Below, one piece after another: positions 1 through 8,559 of a stretch of 64,000 bases of DNA. Position numbers and translations under genes: made by a program. The notes beneath the pieces were generated by a model, which did no database searches, was not told the DNA's origin, and worked only from the letters and a program-made list of their open reading frames with translations. This DNA is from Roseiarcus sp963794655 (lineage in GTDB: Bacteria > Pseudomonadota > Alphaproteobacteria > Rhizobiales > Beijerinckiaceae): NCBI GenBank assembly GCA_963794655.1, contig CAWCEV010000008.1:1550001-1614000 (forward strand). Reading direction: 5' to 3'. The number at the start of each line of letters is the position of its first letter. Within the stretch, counting starts at the first letter, position 1.

Positions 1-2
1 TC

Positions 3-1016
3 TTCGTGCTCGACCGCGACACCGGCAAGCCGGTGCTGCCGGTCGAGGAGCGCCCCGTGCCGCAGGGCGGCGTCGATGGCGAGGCGCTGTCGCCGACCCA
101 GCCCTTCCCGGCCGACCTGCCGCCGCTCGGCCCCGACCGCATCGCGCCGGACCAGGCCTGGGGGCTCACCCCGTGGGATCGCGGCGCATGCGCCAAGGCG
201 ATCGCCGCGGCGCGCGGCGAGGGCCGCTTCAGCCCACCGAGCCTGCAGGGGACGCTCCTCATGCCGTTCACCGGCGGCGGCGTGAACTGGGGCGGCCTCG
301 CCGTCGATGGCGGCAAGGGCGTCGTCTATGTCAACAGCTCGAACCTCGTGCATCGGGTCACGCTCTTCCCGGCCGCCGATTACGCCGCGATGAAGAAGCG
401 CTTCCCCGACAAGGAGGTCTCGCCGCAGCGCGGCGCGCCCTATGGCATGATGCGCGAGGTTCTGGCCTCGCCGCTCGGACTGCCCTGCAACCCGCCACCC
501 TGGGGCGTCCTGACCGCACTCGACCTCGGCAGCCGCAAGATCCTGTGGCAGGTCCCGCTCGGCACGACCGAGGAGCTCAATCCGCTCGGCCTCGCCCGCC
601 GCCTCGGCACGCCGACCTTCGGCGGCCCGCTCGCCACCGCGACCGGCCTCATCTTCATCGGCGCCGCGCTTGACGACTATCTGCGCGCCTTCGACGCGAG
701 GACGGGCGACGAACTCTGGACCGGCCGCCTCCCCGCCGCCGGCATCGCCACGCCGACAAGCTATCTCTGGCAAGGCCGGCAATATGTGGTGATCGCCGCC
801 GGCGGCGACGGCGAAGCCGGCGCCCCGGCCGGCGACACGCTCGTCGCCTTCGCCTTGCCCGACCCAGGCGAGGCCGGCCCCTCGCCCTGGCTCGGCTGGA
901 TCGACCATCCTGGCGGGCGTTTCAGACTGCATGCCGGGATCGCCGGCGCCGTCGTGCTCGCGCTCGCTGCGCTCTGGCTCGGGCGGCGGCGAAGACGACA
1001 TCCCAGGGCGGCCTGA
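3..1016 (+). CDS. Membrane PQQ-dependent glucose/quinate-type dehydrogenase, C-terminal part
   Basis: This is the 3' end of a quinoprotein dehydrogenase of the membrane-bound glucose/quinate/shikimate family, an eight-bladed propeller that oxidises sugars or polyols in the periplasm and passes electrons to ubiquinone. The visible part opens with FVLDRDTGKPVLPVEERPVP, a hallmark stretch of the family, and continues through GGGVNWGG and propeller repeats (GVLTALDLGSRKILW, YLRAFDARTGDELW). The reading frame is open to the left edge, so the start lies outside the window. The last ~30 residues form a hydrophobic helix (about residues 308-325 of the visible part) followed by a run of arginines; that tail looks like a C-terminal membrane anchor. 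The exact substrate cannot be told from this fragment. Confidence 0.85.
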   Translation, partial: FVLDRDTGKPVLPVEERPVPQGGVDGEALSPTQPFPADLPPLGPDRIAPDQAWGLTPWDRGACAKAIAAARGEGRFSPPSLQGTLLMPFTGGGVNWGGLAVDGGKGVVYVNSSNLVHRVTLFPAADYAAMKKRFPDKEVSPQRGAPYGMMREVLASPLGLPCNPPPWGVLTALDLGSRKILWQVPLGTTEELNPLGLARRLGTPTFGGPLATATGLIFIGAALDDYLRAFDARTGDELWTGRLPAAGIATPTSYLWQGRQYVVIAAGGDGEAGAPAGDTLVAFALPDPGEAGPSPWLGWIDHPGGRFRLHAGIAGAVVLALAALWLGRRRRRHPRAA

Positions 1017-1117
1017 GCGAAGGGCCGGGCCGCGGACGTCCTTGCGGAGGCGCCGCATCTGGAGCAGATTCGCGCAGGCGGCGAAGCTCGAGCATGAAGC
1101 CGGAACGGGAGGAACGC

Positions 1118-2182
1118 ATGAGACCCTTCCCCTTGAACGCGTGGTATCCCGCCGCCTGGAGCCATGAGATCGAGCGCGCGCTGACGGCCCGGACGATCTG
1201 CGGCTTCGACCTCGTTCTCTACCGCCGCGCCGATGGCGCCATCGCCGCGCTCGAGGACGCCTGCTGGCACCGACTGCTGCCGCTCTCGATGGGCCGCCTC
1301 GTCGGCGATCAGGTGGTGTGCGGCTATCATGGCCTGGTGTTCAATTCCGCCGGACGCTGCACGCATATGCCGGCGCAAAAGACGATCAACCCGTCCGCCT
1401 GCGTGCGCAGCTTTCCAGTCGTCGAGCGCCACCGCCTGATCTGGGTCTGGCCGGGCGATCCCGCCCTCGCCGATCCCGCGCAAATGCCCGACTTTCACTG
1501 GAACGACGGCGAGACATGGAAAGGCGAGGGCGGCGCCTTCTATTCGCTCAAGTGCGACTACCGGCTGGTGGTCGACAATCTGATGGATCTCACGCACGAG
1601 ACCTATGTCCATGCCGGCAGCATCGGCGACGACGCCATCCTCGATACTCCGTTCGAGGTTACCCACACCGACCGCACCGCGACGATGACGCGCTGGATGA
1701 TCGATATCGAACCGCCGCCGTTCTGGGCAGGGCAACTGGGCAAGGCCGGACGCGCCGACCGCTGGCAGATCGTGACCTTCGAGGCGCCGGCGGTGGTGAT
1801 CGGCGACGTCGGGGTCGCGCCGACCGGAACCGGCGCGCGCGAGGGCGATCGCTCGCAGGGGGTGAACGGCGCCTTCCTCGCAGCGCTTGCGCCGGAGACG
1901 GAAACAAGCTGTCACTATTTCTGGAACTTCGTGCGCACCTTCCGCACTGACGACGAACAATTGACGCGCGATCTTCAGCGCGCCCATGTCAACGACGGCA
2001 AGGGCGTCTACGATCAGGACCATGTCGTGCTCGAGGCGCAACAGCGCGCGATTGACCGCAATCCGCGCTCGCCGTTCTACAACCTCAACATCGACGCGGG
2101 CGCGCTATGGGCGCGCCGCCTCATCGACGGCATGCTGGCGCGCGAGCGTGGGCAGGCCGGCGCGCCACAGGCGGCAGAATAG
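1118..2182 (+). CDS. Rieske 2Fe-2S aromatic oxygenase, VanA-like
   Basis: This is the oxygenase component of a two-component Rieske monooxygenase, closest in layout to vanillate O-demethylase VanA. The Rieske cluster motif is CWH at residues 49-51 with CGYH at 68-71. The mononuclear iron region is DNLMDLTHETYVH, near residue 160. The protein is 354 residues, normal for VanA. I place the start at the ATG of MRPFPLNAWYPAAW because GGGAGG lies a few bases upstream; an in-frame ATG 24 bases earlier is the alternative. The reductase gene follows after 9 bases, so the pair should be co-transcribed. The substrate is inferred only from the family: a methoxylated or otherwise substituted aromatic acid. 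Confidence 0.85.
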   Translation: MRPFPLNAWYPAAWSHEIERALTARTICGFDLVLYRRADGAIAALEDACWHRLLPLSMGRLVGDQVVCGYHGLVFNSAGRCTHMPAQKTINPSACVRSFPVVERHRLIWVWPGDPALADPAQMPDFHWNDGETWKGEGGAFYSLKCDYRLVVDNLMDLTHETYVHAGSIGDDAILDTPFEVTHTDRTATMTRWMIDIEPPPFWAGQLGKAGRADRWQIVTFEAPAVVIGDVGVAPTGTGAREGDRSQGVNGAFLAALAPETETSCHYFWNFVRTFRTDDEQLTRDLQRAHVNDGKGVYDQDHVVLEAQQRAIDRNPRSPFYNLNIDAGALWARRLIDGMLARERGQAGAPQAAE

Positions 2183-2191
2183 GCGCATCCG

Positions 2192-3160
2192 ATGGCGGAA
2201 GTGATCGAGTGGCGCGACGGAAAGATCCGCGCGACCCGCGATCTGACGCCCACGATCCGCCTGATCGAGATCGAGCCTTCGGGCGCCTTCATCGCCGCTT
2301 CACCGGGAAGCCATATCAACGTCTCGGTCATGATCCGCGGGCGTCCGGACATGCGCTCCTATTCGATCGTCGGGCCATGCGCCGACGGAATCTATCTCAT
2401 CGCGGTCAAGCTGCTCAAGGATACAAGGGGCGGCTCGGCTTATATGTGGTCGCTCAAGCCCGGCGGCCGGATCGCGGTCTCCGCGCCCGCCAACCATTTC
2501 AATCTCGTGCTCGGGCGATCCGAGTATCTCCTGCTGGCGGGCGGCATCGGCGTCACCCCGATCTTCACCCATGCGCTTGCGCTCGCCGAAGCGGGCGGGC
2601 GCTTTCGCCTGCTCTATGCCTGCCGGAGCCGCGCCGATCTCGCCCTCGCCGCCGAGCTTGCCGAGCGGCTCGCCGACCGGCTCGAATTGTTCGTGAGCGA
2701 CGAGGGCGGGCGGGTCGACATCGCCGCCGAGATCGCGCGCCTCGATCCGGAGGGCGAGCTTTACGTCTGCGGCCCGATCGGAATGCTCGAGGCGGCGAAG
2801 CGGCGCTGGCGAGAGAGCGGCCGGCCGGTCGATCGGCTGCGCTTCGAGACTTTCGGCAACAGCGGCGCCTATCCTTCAGTCCCGTTCATGGTCAAGATCC
2901 CGCGGCTCGGCAGGGAGATCGCGGTCGGCGCCGACCAGACCATGCTGGAGGCGCTCGAGGACGCGAATGTCGGCATGATCTTCGACTGCCGGCGCGGCGA
3001 ATGCGGCCTCTGCGCGCTGCCGATTTTGGCCGTGGACGGCGTCGTCGATCATCGCGACGTCTTTTTCAGCGACGCCGAGAAGGCGCTGGGCCTCAAGCTC
3101 TGCACCTGCGTGTCGCGAGTCTACGGCGCGTCGATCACCGTCGACACGGCGGACCGGTGA
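2192..3160 (+). CDS. Oxygenase reductase, VanB-like (FAD/NAD + 2Fe-2S)
   Basis: This is the electron-transfer partner of the upstream Rieske oxygenase: it takes electrons from NAD(P)H through a flavin to a plant-type 2Fe-2S cluster. The order is the phthalate dioxygenase reductase order. An N-terminal flavin-binding barrel carries RSYSIVGP near residue 52. The nucleotide domain carries LLAGGIGVTPI near residue 115 and YVCGPIGM near 190. A C-terminal ferredoxin domain carries CRRGECGLC and a fourth Cys in LCTCVSR. At 322 residues it has the usual VanB length. Gene order and 9-base spacing support a VanAB pair. Confidence 0.88.
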   Translation: MAEVIEWRDGKIRATRDLTPTIRLIEIEPSGAFIAASPGSHINVSVMIRGRPDMRSYSIVGPCADGIYLIAVKLLKDTRGGSAYMWSLKPGGRIAVSAPANHFNLVLGRSEYLLLAGGIGVTPIFTHALALAEAGGRFRLLYACRSRADLALAAELAERLADRLELFVSDEGGRVDIAAEIARLDPEGELYVCGPIGMLEAAKRRWRESGRPVDRLRFETFGNSGAYPSVPFMVKIPRLGREIAVGADQTMLEALEDANVGMIFDCRRGECGLCALPILAVDGVVDHRDVFFSDAEKALGLKLCTCVSRVYGASITVDTADR

Positions 3161-3243
3161 GGAAGCGTCGGTGACGCCGCAGGCGCGCCGGCCTATGTCG
3201 TCGGCGTCCTTTTCGCCGCTATGATGTTTCGGGAGAAGCGCAG

Positions 3244-4056
3244 ATGAACTCAGGAGCGAACGCGATGGCCGAGCCTGCCGATGTCCTTGGGCTCGCCCCG
3301 GGCCTGCGTGTCCTCGTGACCGCCGGCGCCTCGGGCATCGGCCGGGCGACCGCCGACCTCCTGATCGAACGCGGCGCGAAAGTCCATATCTGCGACGTGT
3401 CGGATGAATTCCTGGCGGATTTCGCCAAGGCGCACCCGAACGCGCCCATGAGCAAGGCCGACGTGTCGTCGGATGTCGATGTGGCGAAGCTTTTCGCCGA
3501 CGTCAAAGCCTCGCTCGGCGGGCTCGACGCGCTCGTCAACAACGCAGGGATCGCGGGGCCGACCGGCGGCGTCGAGGAAATCAGGCCGGAGGACTGGCGA
3601 CGCACCATCGACGTCTGCCTCACCGGCCAATTCCTGTGCGCGCATCACGGGGTGCCGATGCTCAAGGCGGCCGGCGGCGGCGCCATCGTCAATCTGTCGT
3701 CTTCCGCCGGGCGGTTCGGATACGCTTTCCGCACTCCCTATTCCGCCGCCAAATGGGGCGTGATCGGCCTGACACAGAGCCTCGCGAAGGAACTCGGCCC
3801 GCATAACATCCGCGTCAACGCCGTCCTGCCCGGCATCGTCGAGGGTCCGCGCATGACAGGCGTGATCGAAGCGCGCGCGAAGCAGACGAACGTCAGCTAT
3901 GAGGCGATGGAGAAGACCTATCTCGACCGCGTGTCGCTGCGCCGGATGGTGACTGCGGGCGATGTCGCGGCCAGTGTCGCCTATCTCCTGTCGCCCGGCG
4001 GCCGCAACCTGTCGGGACTTTCGCTGGCGGTCGACGGCAACGTCGAGACGCTGTGA
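3244..4056 (+). CDS. SDR-family oxidoreductase
   Basis: This is a classical short-chain dehydrogenase/reductase of 270 residues. Visible motifs are the cofactor turn TAGASGIG (about residue 28), NNAG (about 100), an active-site serine in the SSSAG stretch and YSAAK for the catalytic Tyr/Lys. It follows the VanAB pair by 83 bases on the same strand, so it may share their operon and act on an aromatic or alcohol intermediate, but the sequence does not reveal the substrate. A second in-frame ATG seven codons downstream is an alternative start; GGGAGAAG before the first ATG favours the longer form. Confidence 0.75.
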   Translation: MNSGANAMAEPADVLGLAPGLRVLVTAGASGIGRATADLLIERGAKVHICDVSDEFLADFAKAHPNAPMSKADVSSDVDVAKLFADVKASLGGLDALVNNAGIAGPTGGVEEIRPEDWRRTIDVCLTGQFLCAHHGVPMLKAAGGGAIVNLSSSAGRFGYAFRTPYSAAKWGVIGLTQSLAKELGPHNIRVNAVLPGIVEGPRMTGVIEARAKQTNVSYEAMEKTYLDRVSLRRMVTAGDVAASVAYLLSPGGRNLSGLSLAVDGNVETL

Positions 4057-4081
4057 GAGCGCTCCAGCCGGCGGTCCGGGC

Positions 4082-4406
4082 TCAGGCGGCTCCGAAAGCA
4101 GGCGGTTCGCACCCCGGCTCGGAAGACCCGCCATGACGCGCGCGCCAGCGGCGCCTTGCGAGGAGCCCGGCGACGCCGATCATCGCGAGCGCGAGAGTCC
4201 GCGGCTCCGGCACGCTCTGCGCGGGCGCGTAATCATAGGTCAATTCCACCGTTGCGTGGGCGTTTGCGGTTTCGGTTCCCGATTCCGTTTCGAGACCCTC
4301 AACCAGCATCGGTCAGGCCCACGCTTTGCGACTGATCGATGGTTTTCGCCAAGGCCGGGCTTGCTCCGATGAGGAGCGCCGCGACGAAGACATATTTCGT
4401 TCTCAT
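4082..4406 (-). pseudogene. Small PEP-CTERM protein gene split by a frameshift
   Basis: Two overlapping minus-strand frames add up to one secreted protein. The first frame (4406 down to 4299, 35 codons) encodes a signal peptide, MRTKYVFVAALLIGASPALA, with a good AxA-type cleavage site. The second (4309 down to 4082, 75 codons) carries a PEP-CTERM sorting tail: SVPEPRTLALAMIGVAGLL followed by ARRRW. The frames are offset by one base near 4300-4310, so one indel restores a protein of about 108 residues. PEP-CTERM tails are recognised by an exosortase, which is not in this window. Little lies between signal and tail, so this would be a very small member. Either a mutation or a sequencing indel could explain the break. 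Confidence 0.6.
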
Positions 4407-4724
4407 GGGACTGACCCCCTGACAGACGCAAGGCGCACGAGCGAGCAGGGGACAGACTGCGGCGTTCGTAGGCCCTCACGCCCGACGGGACAAGCCCCGC
4501 TTTGCGCGCGACAGGCTGCGCCTCCCTCCGCGCCGGCTTCATCCACACCCATGTGTATCCGATAACGCCCGCCGGGAAAGGACGCCCCGCCTCACGTTTC
4601 GGTGAAGCGACGCTTGCGGGCGAGCTTGCGTTCCTTGGGCAATACCGTCGGCGGAGGGAAGCGGCGCATTGGTCGGCCGGCTGAGGCACCTGCGCCGAAC
4701 CGGGAGCGCTCTCCCCCGCGACTT

Positions 4725-5730
4725 TCAGTCGCGCTTCGCGGTGCGGAACTCCATCAGCATCACGGCGCCGAGCAGCAACACCCCCTTCGCGATGAGCTGG
4801 TAGAAGATCGGAACCTGCATCAGGACCATGCCGTTGTTGAGGGTGCCGATGATGAGCACTCCAAGGATTGTTCCGATGATGGTCCCTCTCCCGCCCGCCA
4901 TCGCGCATCCGCCCAGGAACGAAGCGGTGATCGAACTCAAGCTCCAGCCCTTCCGAGCCCGAAGCCGGCTGTCCGGAGGTCGTGCGGGCGGTCAGAAGCA
5001 CGGCGGCGATGCCGCAGACGAAACCGGTGAGGGTGTAGACCCCAAGGCGATATTTGGCGACGTCGATGCCGACGAGCTTGGCGGCGTTCGGGTTGCCGCC
5101 GATGGCGTAGACATTGCGGCCGAGGTCTGTCGAGCGCATGAAAAAGACCAGCGCGGCGGCAATGATCAGGAAAACGAAGACGGCGATCGGGACGCCCAGC
5201 AGCCGGCCCGACCCGATCCAGTTGTACGCCGGGCTTATGATGCCGATCCCCCGGCCATTGGTCAGGATATAGGCAAGGCCCCGGAAGATCGCCATTGTCG
5301 CGAGGGTCGCGATGATTGCGTTTACGCGGCCTGCGGTGACCAGAACGCCGTTTGTAAGACCGCACAGCGTGGCGACGATCACGGCGGCGGCGATCCCCGC
5401 CAAAGGAAAGTCGGTGTGGAGCATCGCGAGAGCCGCCGCAACGCCGGAAACGCCGACGATGGAGCCGACCGAAACGTCAATGCCGCCCGATATGATGACG
5501 ATCGTCTGCGCTGAGGCGATCAGGCCAAGAATGGCCACCGCGTTGAGGATATTGGTCAGGTTGCGAGGCTGGAAGAAAATCTCCGCCTGAGCCGTGCCGA
5601 AGATCGCGACGAGAACAGCCAACGCGACGAAGAGGCTCAGATTCTGTGCGCCAATCGAATCGAAGGCGATGCGCCAGGTCGGAGAGTGGTCGCCAAGAGA
5701 GACGCCTTGAAGTCTCGACTGTTGGCTCAA
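4725..5730 (-). pseudogene. Sugar ABC transporter permease (RbsC/AraH-like), frameshifted
   Basis: This is a BPD_transp_2-type inner-membrane permease with about ten hydrophobic segments (for example SLFVALAVLVAIFGTAQA and GLIASAQTIVIISGGIDVSV), the partner of the ATPase and binding protein upstream. It begins with TTG at 5730, which overlaps the TGA of the ATPase gene by four bases, typical of translational coupling. Near 4938-4941 an extra base shifts the frame after GLEL; the family-typical continuation SSITASFLGGCAMAGG with FLNNG-like GTLNNGMVL is found in another frame and ends at 4725. Removing one base gives a normal-length permease of about 334 residues. Unrepaired, the original frame runs on to 4240 as nonsense. 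Confidence 0.8.
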
Positions 5731-7271
5731 TGGACGGTCTCCTCCACTGCGCCGCCTTGTTCCGCAGGCGCAAGGTCGCGCGCCATGCACAGCCGCAGGA
5801 CCCGCTCCTCCGTCGCTTCCGACGCGGGAAGCTCTCCCGTGATGCGGCCATTCTGCATGCACACGATGCGATCGGAAAGCCCGAGAATCTCGGGCAGCTC
5901 CGATGAAATCAGCAAAATGCCGATGCCCGCGCGCGCAAGAGATTCGATCAGGGCGTAGATCTCCGCCTTCGCCCCGACGTCAATTCCGCGCGTCGGTTCA
6001 TCCAGAAGCAACACTTTGGGCTTCGTCGCGAGCCAGCGCGCGAGAACGATCTTCTGCTGATTGCCACCCGAAAGCTTGCCGATCATCTGATGCAGCGACG
6101 GAGTCTTGACCCGCAAGCGGCTGACATAGTCCCGCGCGATCTCGAGTTCCTGCCGGCGGTTTACCACGCGAAACCTGGTCAGCCGGCGCAGGATGGCGAT
6201 GGTCGCATTCTCGCTCACCGATCGTTCGAGCAGAAGGGCATCGGCTTTTCGTTCTTCCGGGGCATAGGCGATCCCGGCCTCGATGGCGTCGCGGGGCATG
6301 CCGATCTTGACGATCTTGCCCTCGACCTCGATCTCGCCGGCGTCGTGGCGAAATGCGCCGAATATCGTCTTGCCGAGTTCGGTCCGGCCAGCGCCGATCA
6401 GTCCCGCGAGGCCGACAACTTCGCCCCTGTTGACGGTGATGTTGATGTCGCGGACCTTGTCGGACGTCAGCCCTCTGACCGCGAGCACCGTTGACGCCGT
6501 TGCATGTTTCTCCCGTTTCATCACCTCGCCAAGCGGCCGGCCGACCATCATTCTGACGATCGTCGCATTGTCGAGCTCGGCGGCAGGGCGGACCCCGACG
6601 AGGGCGCCGTCGCGGAGGACGGCGACCCGGTCGGCGAGCCGTAGGATCTCGTTCATTCGGTGGGAGACATAAATGAGGGCCGCGCCGCGCGCCCTCAAAG
6701 AACCGATCAACGAAAACAGATCCTCCGCGTCGCTCCCGGACAGCGAGGAGGTCGGCTCATCGAGAGCGAGCACCTTCACGTCGCCCCGAAGGGCGCGGAG
6801 GATTTCGATCATCTGACGGTGAGCGGGCGAGAGTCTCTCCGCAGGCGTCGTGGGCCGGAGTGTGCGGCTGAGCTTGAACGGCGCGAGCAAAGCCTCTGCG
6901 TCGCGGTTGAGCCGCCGCCAATCGACGAGCGGTCCTCGCAAGCGAGGCAATTCGCCAAGAAACAGATTTTCGGCGACCGTCGTGCCGGCGACGATATCCG
7001 GCTCCTGATACGCGACGCGGATGCCAAGCCGCCGAGAGGCGATCGGCGACGGCACCTTGACCGGCTGTCCGCAAAGACGGATCTCGCCCTCGTCCGGCTG
7101 ATACGCGCCGGTCATCACTTTGAGGAGCGTCGATTTGCCGGCGCCGTTCTCGCCCATCAAAGCGAGGATCTCGCCGGCGTTAACTTCAATCGAGACGCGG
7201 TCGAGGGCCCGCACGTTCGGAAACGTCTTCATGATGCCGACCAGTTCGAGTTGCGGAACGGGCGTTTCCAA
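5727..7271 (-). CDS. Sugar ABC transporter ATP-binding protein (two ABC domains)
   Basis: This is a 514-residue ATPase of the RbsA/MglA/AraG class, which powers monosaccharide import. It has two tandem nucleotide-binding domains. The first has a Walker A GENGAGKS near residue 40 and a Walker B ALDEPTSSL near 165. The second has a degenerate P-loop (GLIGAGRTELGK), an intact signature LSGGNQQK and LLLDEPTRGID. This asymmetry is normal for the class. It lies between the binding-protein gene, 55 bases upstream, and the permease gene, whose TTG start overlaps its stop. Hydrolysis occurs on the cytoplasmic face of the inner membrane. Confidence 0.93.
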   Translation of the reverse strand: METPVPQLELVGIMKTFPNVRALDRVSIEVNAGEILALMGENGAGKSTLLKVMTGAYQPDEGEIRLCGQPVKVPSPIASRRLGIRVAYQEPDIVAGTTVAENLFLGELPRLRGPLVDWRRLNRDAEALLAPFKLSRTLRPTTPAERLSPAHRQMIEILRALRGDVKVLALDEPTSSLSGSDAEDLFSLIGSLRARGAALIYVSHRMNEILRLADRVAVLRDGALVGVRPAAELDNATIVRMMVGRPLGEVMKREKHATASTVLAVRGLTSDKVRDINITVNRGEVVGLAGLIGAGRTELGKTIFGAFRHDAGEIEVEGKIVKIGMPRDAIEAGIAYAPEERKADALLLERSVSENATIAILRRLTRFRVVNRRQELEIARDYVSRLRVKTPSLHQMIGKLSGGNQQKIVLARWLATKPKVLLLDEPTRGIDVGAKAEIYALIESLARAGIGILLISSELPEILGLSDRIVCMQNGRITGELPASEATEERVLRLCMARDLAPAEQGGAVEETVH

Positions 7272-7284
7272 ACCAGTCTCCCGG

Positions 7285-7327
7285 GGGTTGCGCGCCCCTC
7301 CGGCGAAGGAAGGGCGCGACTCAACCC
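7285..7327 (-). promoter_or_regulatory. Stem-loop between binding-protein and ATPase genes
   Basis: Read on the minus strand, a GGGTTG...CGCGCCC arm just after the binding-protein stop codon pairs with GGGGCGCG...CAACCC about 20 bases on, giving a long GC-rich hairpin with a small loop. No T-run follows. In ABC operons such hairpins after the binding-protein gene protect the upstream mRNA and reduce downstream expression; that role is inferred here from position. Confidence 0.55.
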
Positions 7328-8295
7328 TAACGCTTGCACGCGATGGCGTTGTCGTCTCTCGTGATCAGGTGGCCTTCGATAATGGTTCGCGCCGGGATCG
7401 GCTCGCCCTTCGTCACATTCGCATAGAGTTCACGGATCGCCGTTGCGCCGTGCACTCGGGAATCGACGAAGATTGAGCCCTTGAAGCCGGTCGCTTGCGG
7501 CTTCTTGAATTCCTCGCAGGCGATCTGCCCGTTGATGCCGACGCCAATCATGTCATCGGCGGGGTAGCCCGCCTGCTCCAACGCCCGAACGACGCCGAGA
7601 ACGCCATTGTCGTTGCAAGCTACGATCAGCCACTTCTTGACGTTCGGATACGCGACCAACGCCTGCGAAGCGGTCGTCATCGCGTTGTCCTGGGTGTCGG
7701 GGACGGCAAGATGAATGATCTGCTTGTCCGTCATGCCCAGGCGATCTTTCAGCACGGCGATCGCGTTGTCGGTCCGATCCATGCAAACGCTGACCGTCTG
7801 TGCTTCGGCGGCGATGACCGCCGTCTCCGGACCCGGCTTGCCCCAGCCGAGCTTGTCGTGCATGTCCGCGATGACCTCGCCGACCTGCTTGCCGATCGCT
7901 ATCGACGAGAAGCCGACGAACGGCGCGTCCTTGCCGGTCTCGTCCTTGATGGTGTCGTCGACGGCGATCATCGGGATGCCGGCGTCCTTCGCCTTCTTGA
8001 GCACGGCCGGCCCGATCTTCTGCTCGGGAACGACGATCACGATGCCCTTGGCGTTCGCGGCGATGGCCGTGTCAACCGCGACCGTGGTCCGGTTCGAATC
8101 GAAGTCGACATTCTGCGACGTGAATTGCGCGCCGAGCTTCTCAGCCTCGGCCTTGGCCCCGGCGACTTCCTCGACAAACCAAGAGTCGTTGCCATCCTTG
8201 TTGATGTAAAAGAAGTGCGGCGCATCCGCCGAAATCGCCGGCGATACCCCCCAGAGAGTAGCGACGCCGAGCGCCGCCGACAGAAGCCTCTTCAC
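7327..8295 (-). CDS. Periplasmic sugar-binding protein, AraF-like
   Basis: This is a 322-residue solute-binding protein of the Peripla_BP_4 family, the substrate receptor of the adjacent ABC transporter. It has a cleavable signal peptide (MKRLLSAALGVATLWGVSPAISA). Its lobes resemble the L-arabinose-binding protein AraF: compare KGIVIVVPEQKIGPAV, IPMIAVDD, KWLIVACNDNGVLGGV-like region and GVGINGQIACEEF with QATGFKGSI near the C-terminus. AraF homologues bind L-arabinose, D-galactose or D-fucose, so a pentose or 6-deoxyhexose is a reasonable guess. It is the first gene of the transporter operon and is preceded by a clear TTGACA promoter region within a motif shared with the divergent catabolic operon. 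Confidence 0.88.
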   Translation of the reverse strand: MKRLLSAALGVATLWGVSPAISADAPHFFYINKDGNDSWFVEEVAGAKAEAEKLGAQFTSQNVDFDSNRTTVAVDTAIAANAKGIVIVVPEQKIGPAVLKKAKDAGIPMIAVDDTIKDETGKDAPFVGFSSIAIGKQVGEVIADMHDKLGWGKPGPETAVIAAEAQTVSVCMDRTDNAIAVLKDRLGMTDKQIIHLAVPDTQDNAMTTASQALVAYPNVKKWLIVACNDNGVLGVVRALEQAGYPADDMIGVGINGQIACEEFKKPQATGFKGSIFVDSRVHGATAIRELYANVTKGEPIPARTIIEGHLITRDDNAIACKR

Positions 8296-8391
8296 ATTCT
8301 CCTCCCTCTATCCGGCCTGATTTTGCCGATTGTACGGACGGCGTTCGCGCCGCGCTCGTTGAGGAGCCTATCAATCCATCCGAAGTTCGCC

Positions 8392-8416
8392 CTGTCAAGA
8401 AATAAGTTTAACGATC
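8392..8416 (-). promoter_or_regulatory. Promoter/operator block of the ABC transporter operon
   Basis: On the minus strand the block reads GATCGTTAAACTTATTTC followed directly by TTGACAG. TTGACA is a perfect -35 element, and TTGATA lies 18 bases downstream as a possible -10. An almost identical block precedes the divergent catabolic operon at 9889-9913. The AT-rich upstream half is the likely binding site of the LacI-type regulator encoded next to it. Confidence 0.65.
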
Positions 8417-8559
8417 ACGTCGAGGGACTGGTCGAGAGCCGGATTCGAGGCGCTGACGCGCGCCGGATGCAGGCAGACATTGTCAGCCTGGTGACGTTTG
8501 GCGGTCGGCCTTGCTTCGGAACCGAACATGCGTCCCAGCCGCTGTTGCGGCTGCGAATA

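Noticed and set aside
4240..4724. C-terminal extension of the ABC permease to 540 residues
   Set aside because: After the frameshift the frame encodes Arg/Pro-rich nonsense; the family-typical C-terminus is found in another frame and ends at 4725.
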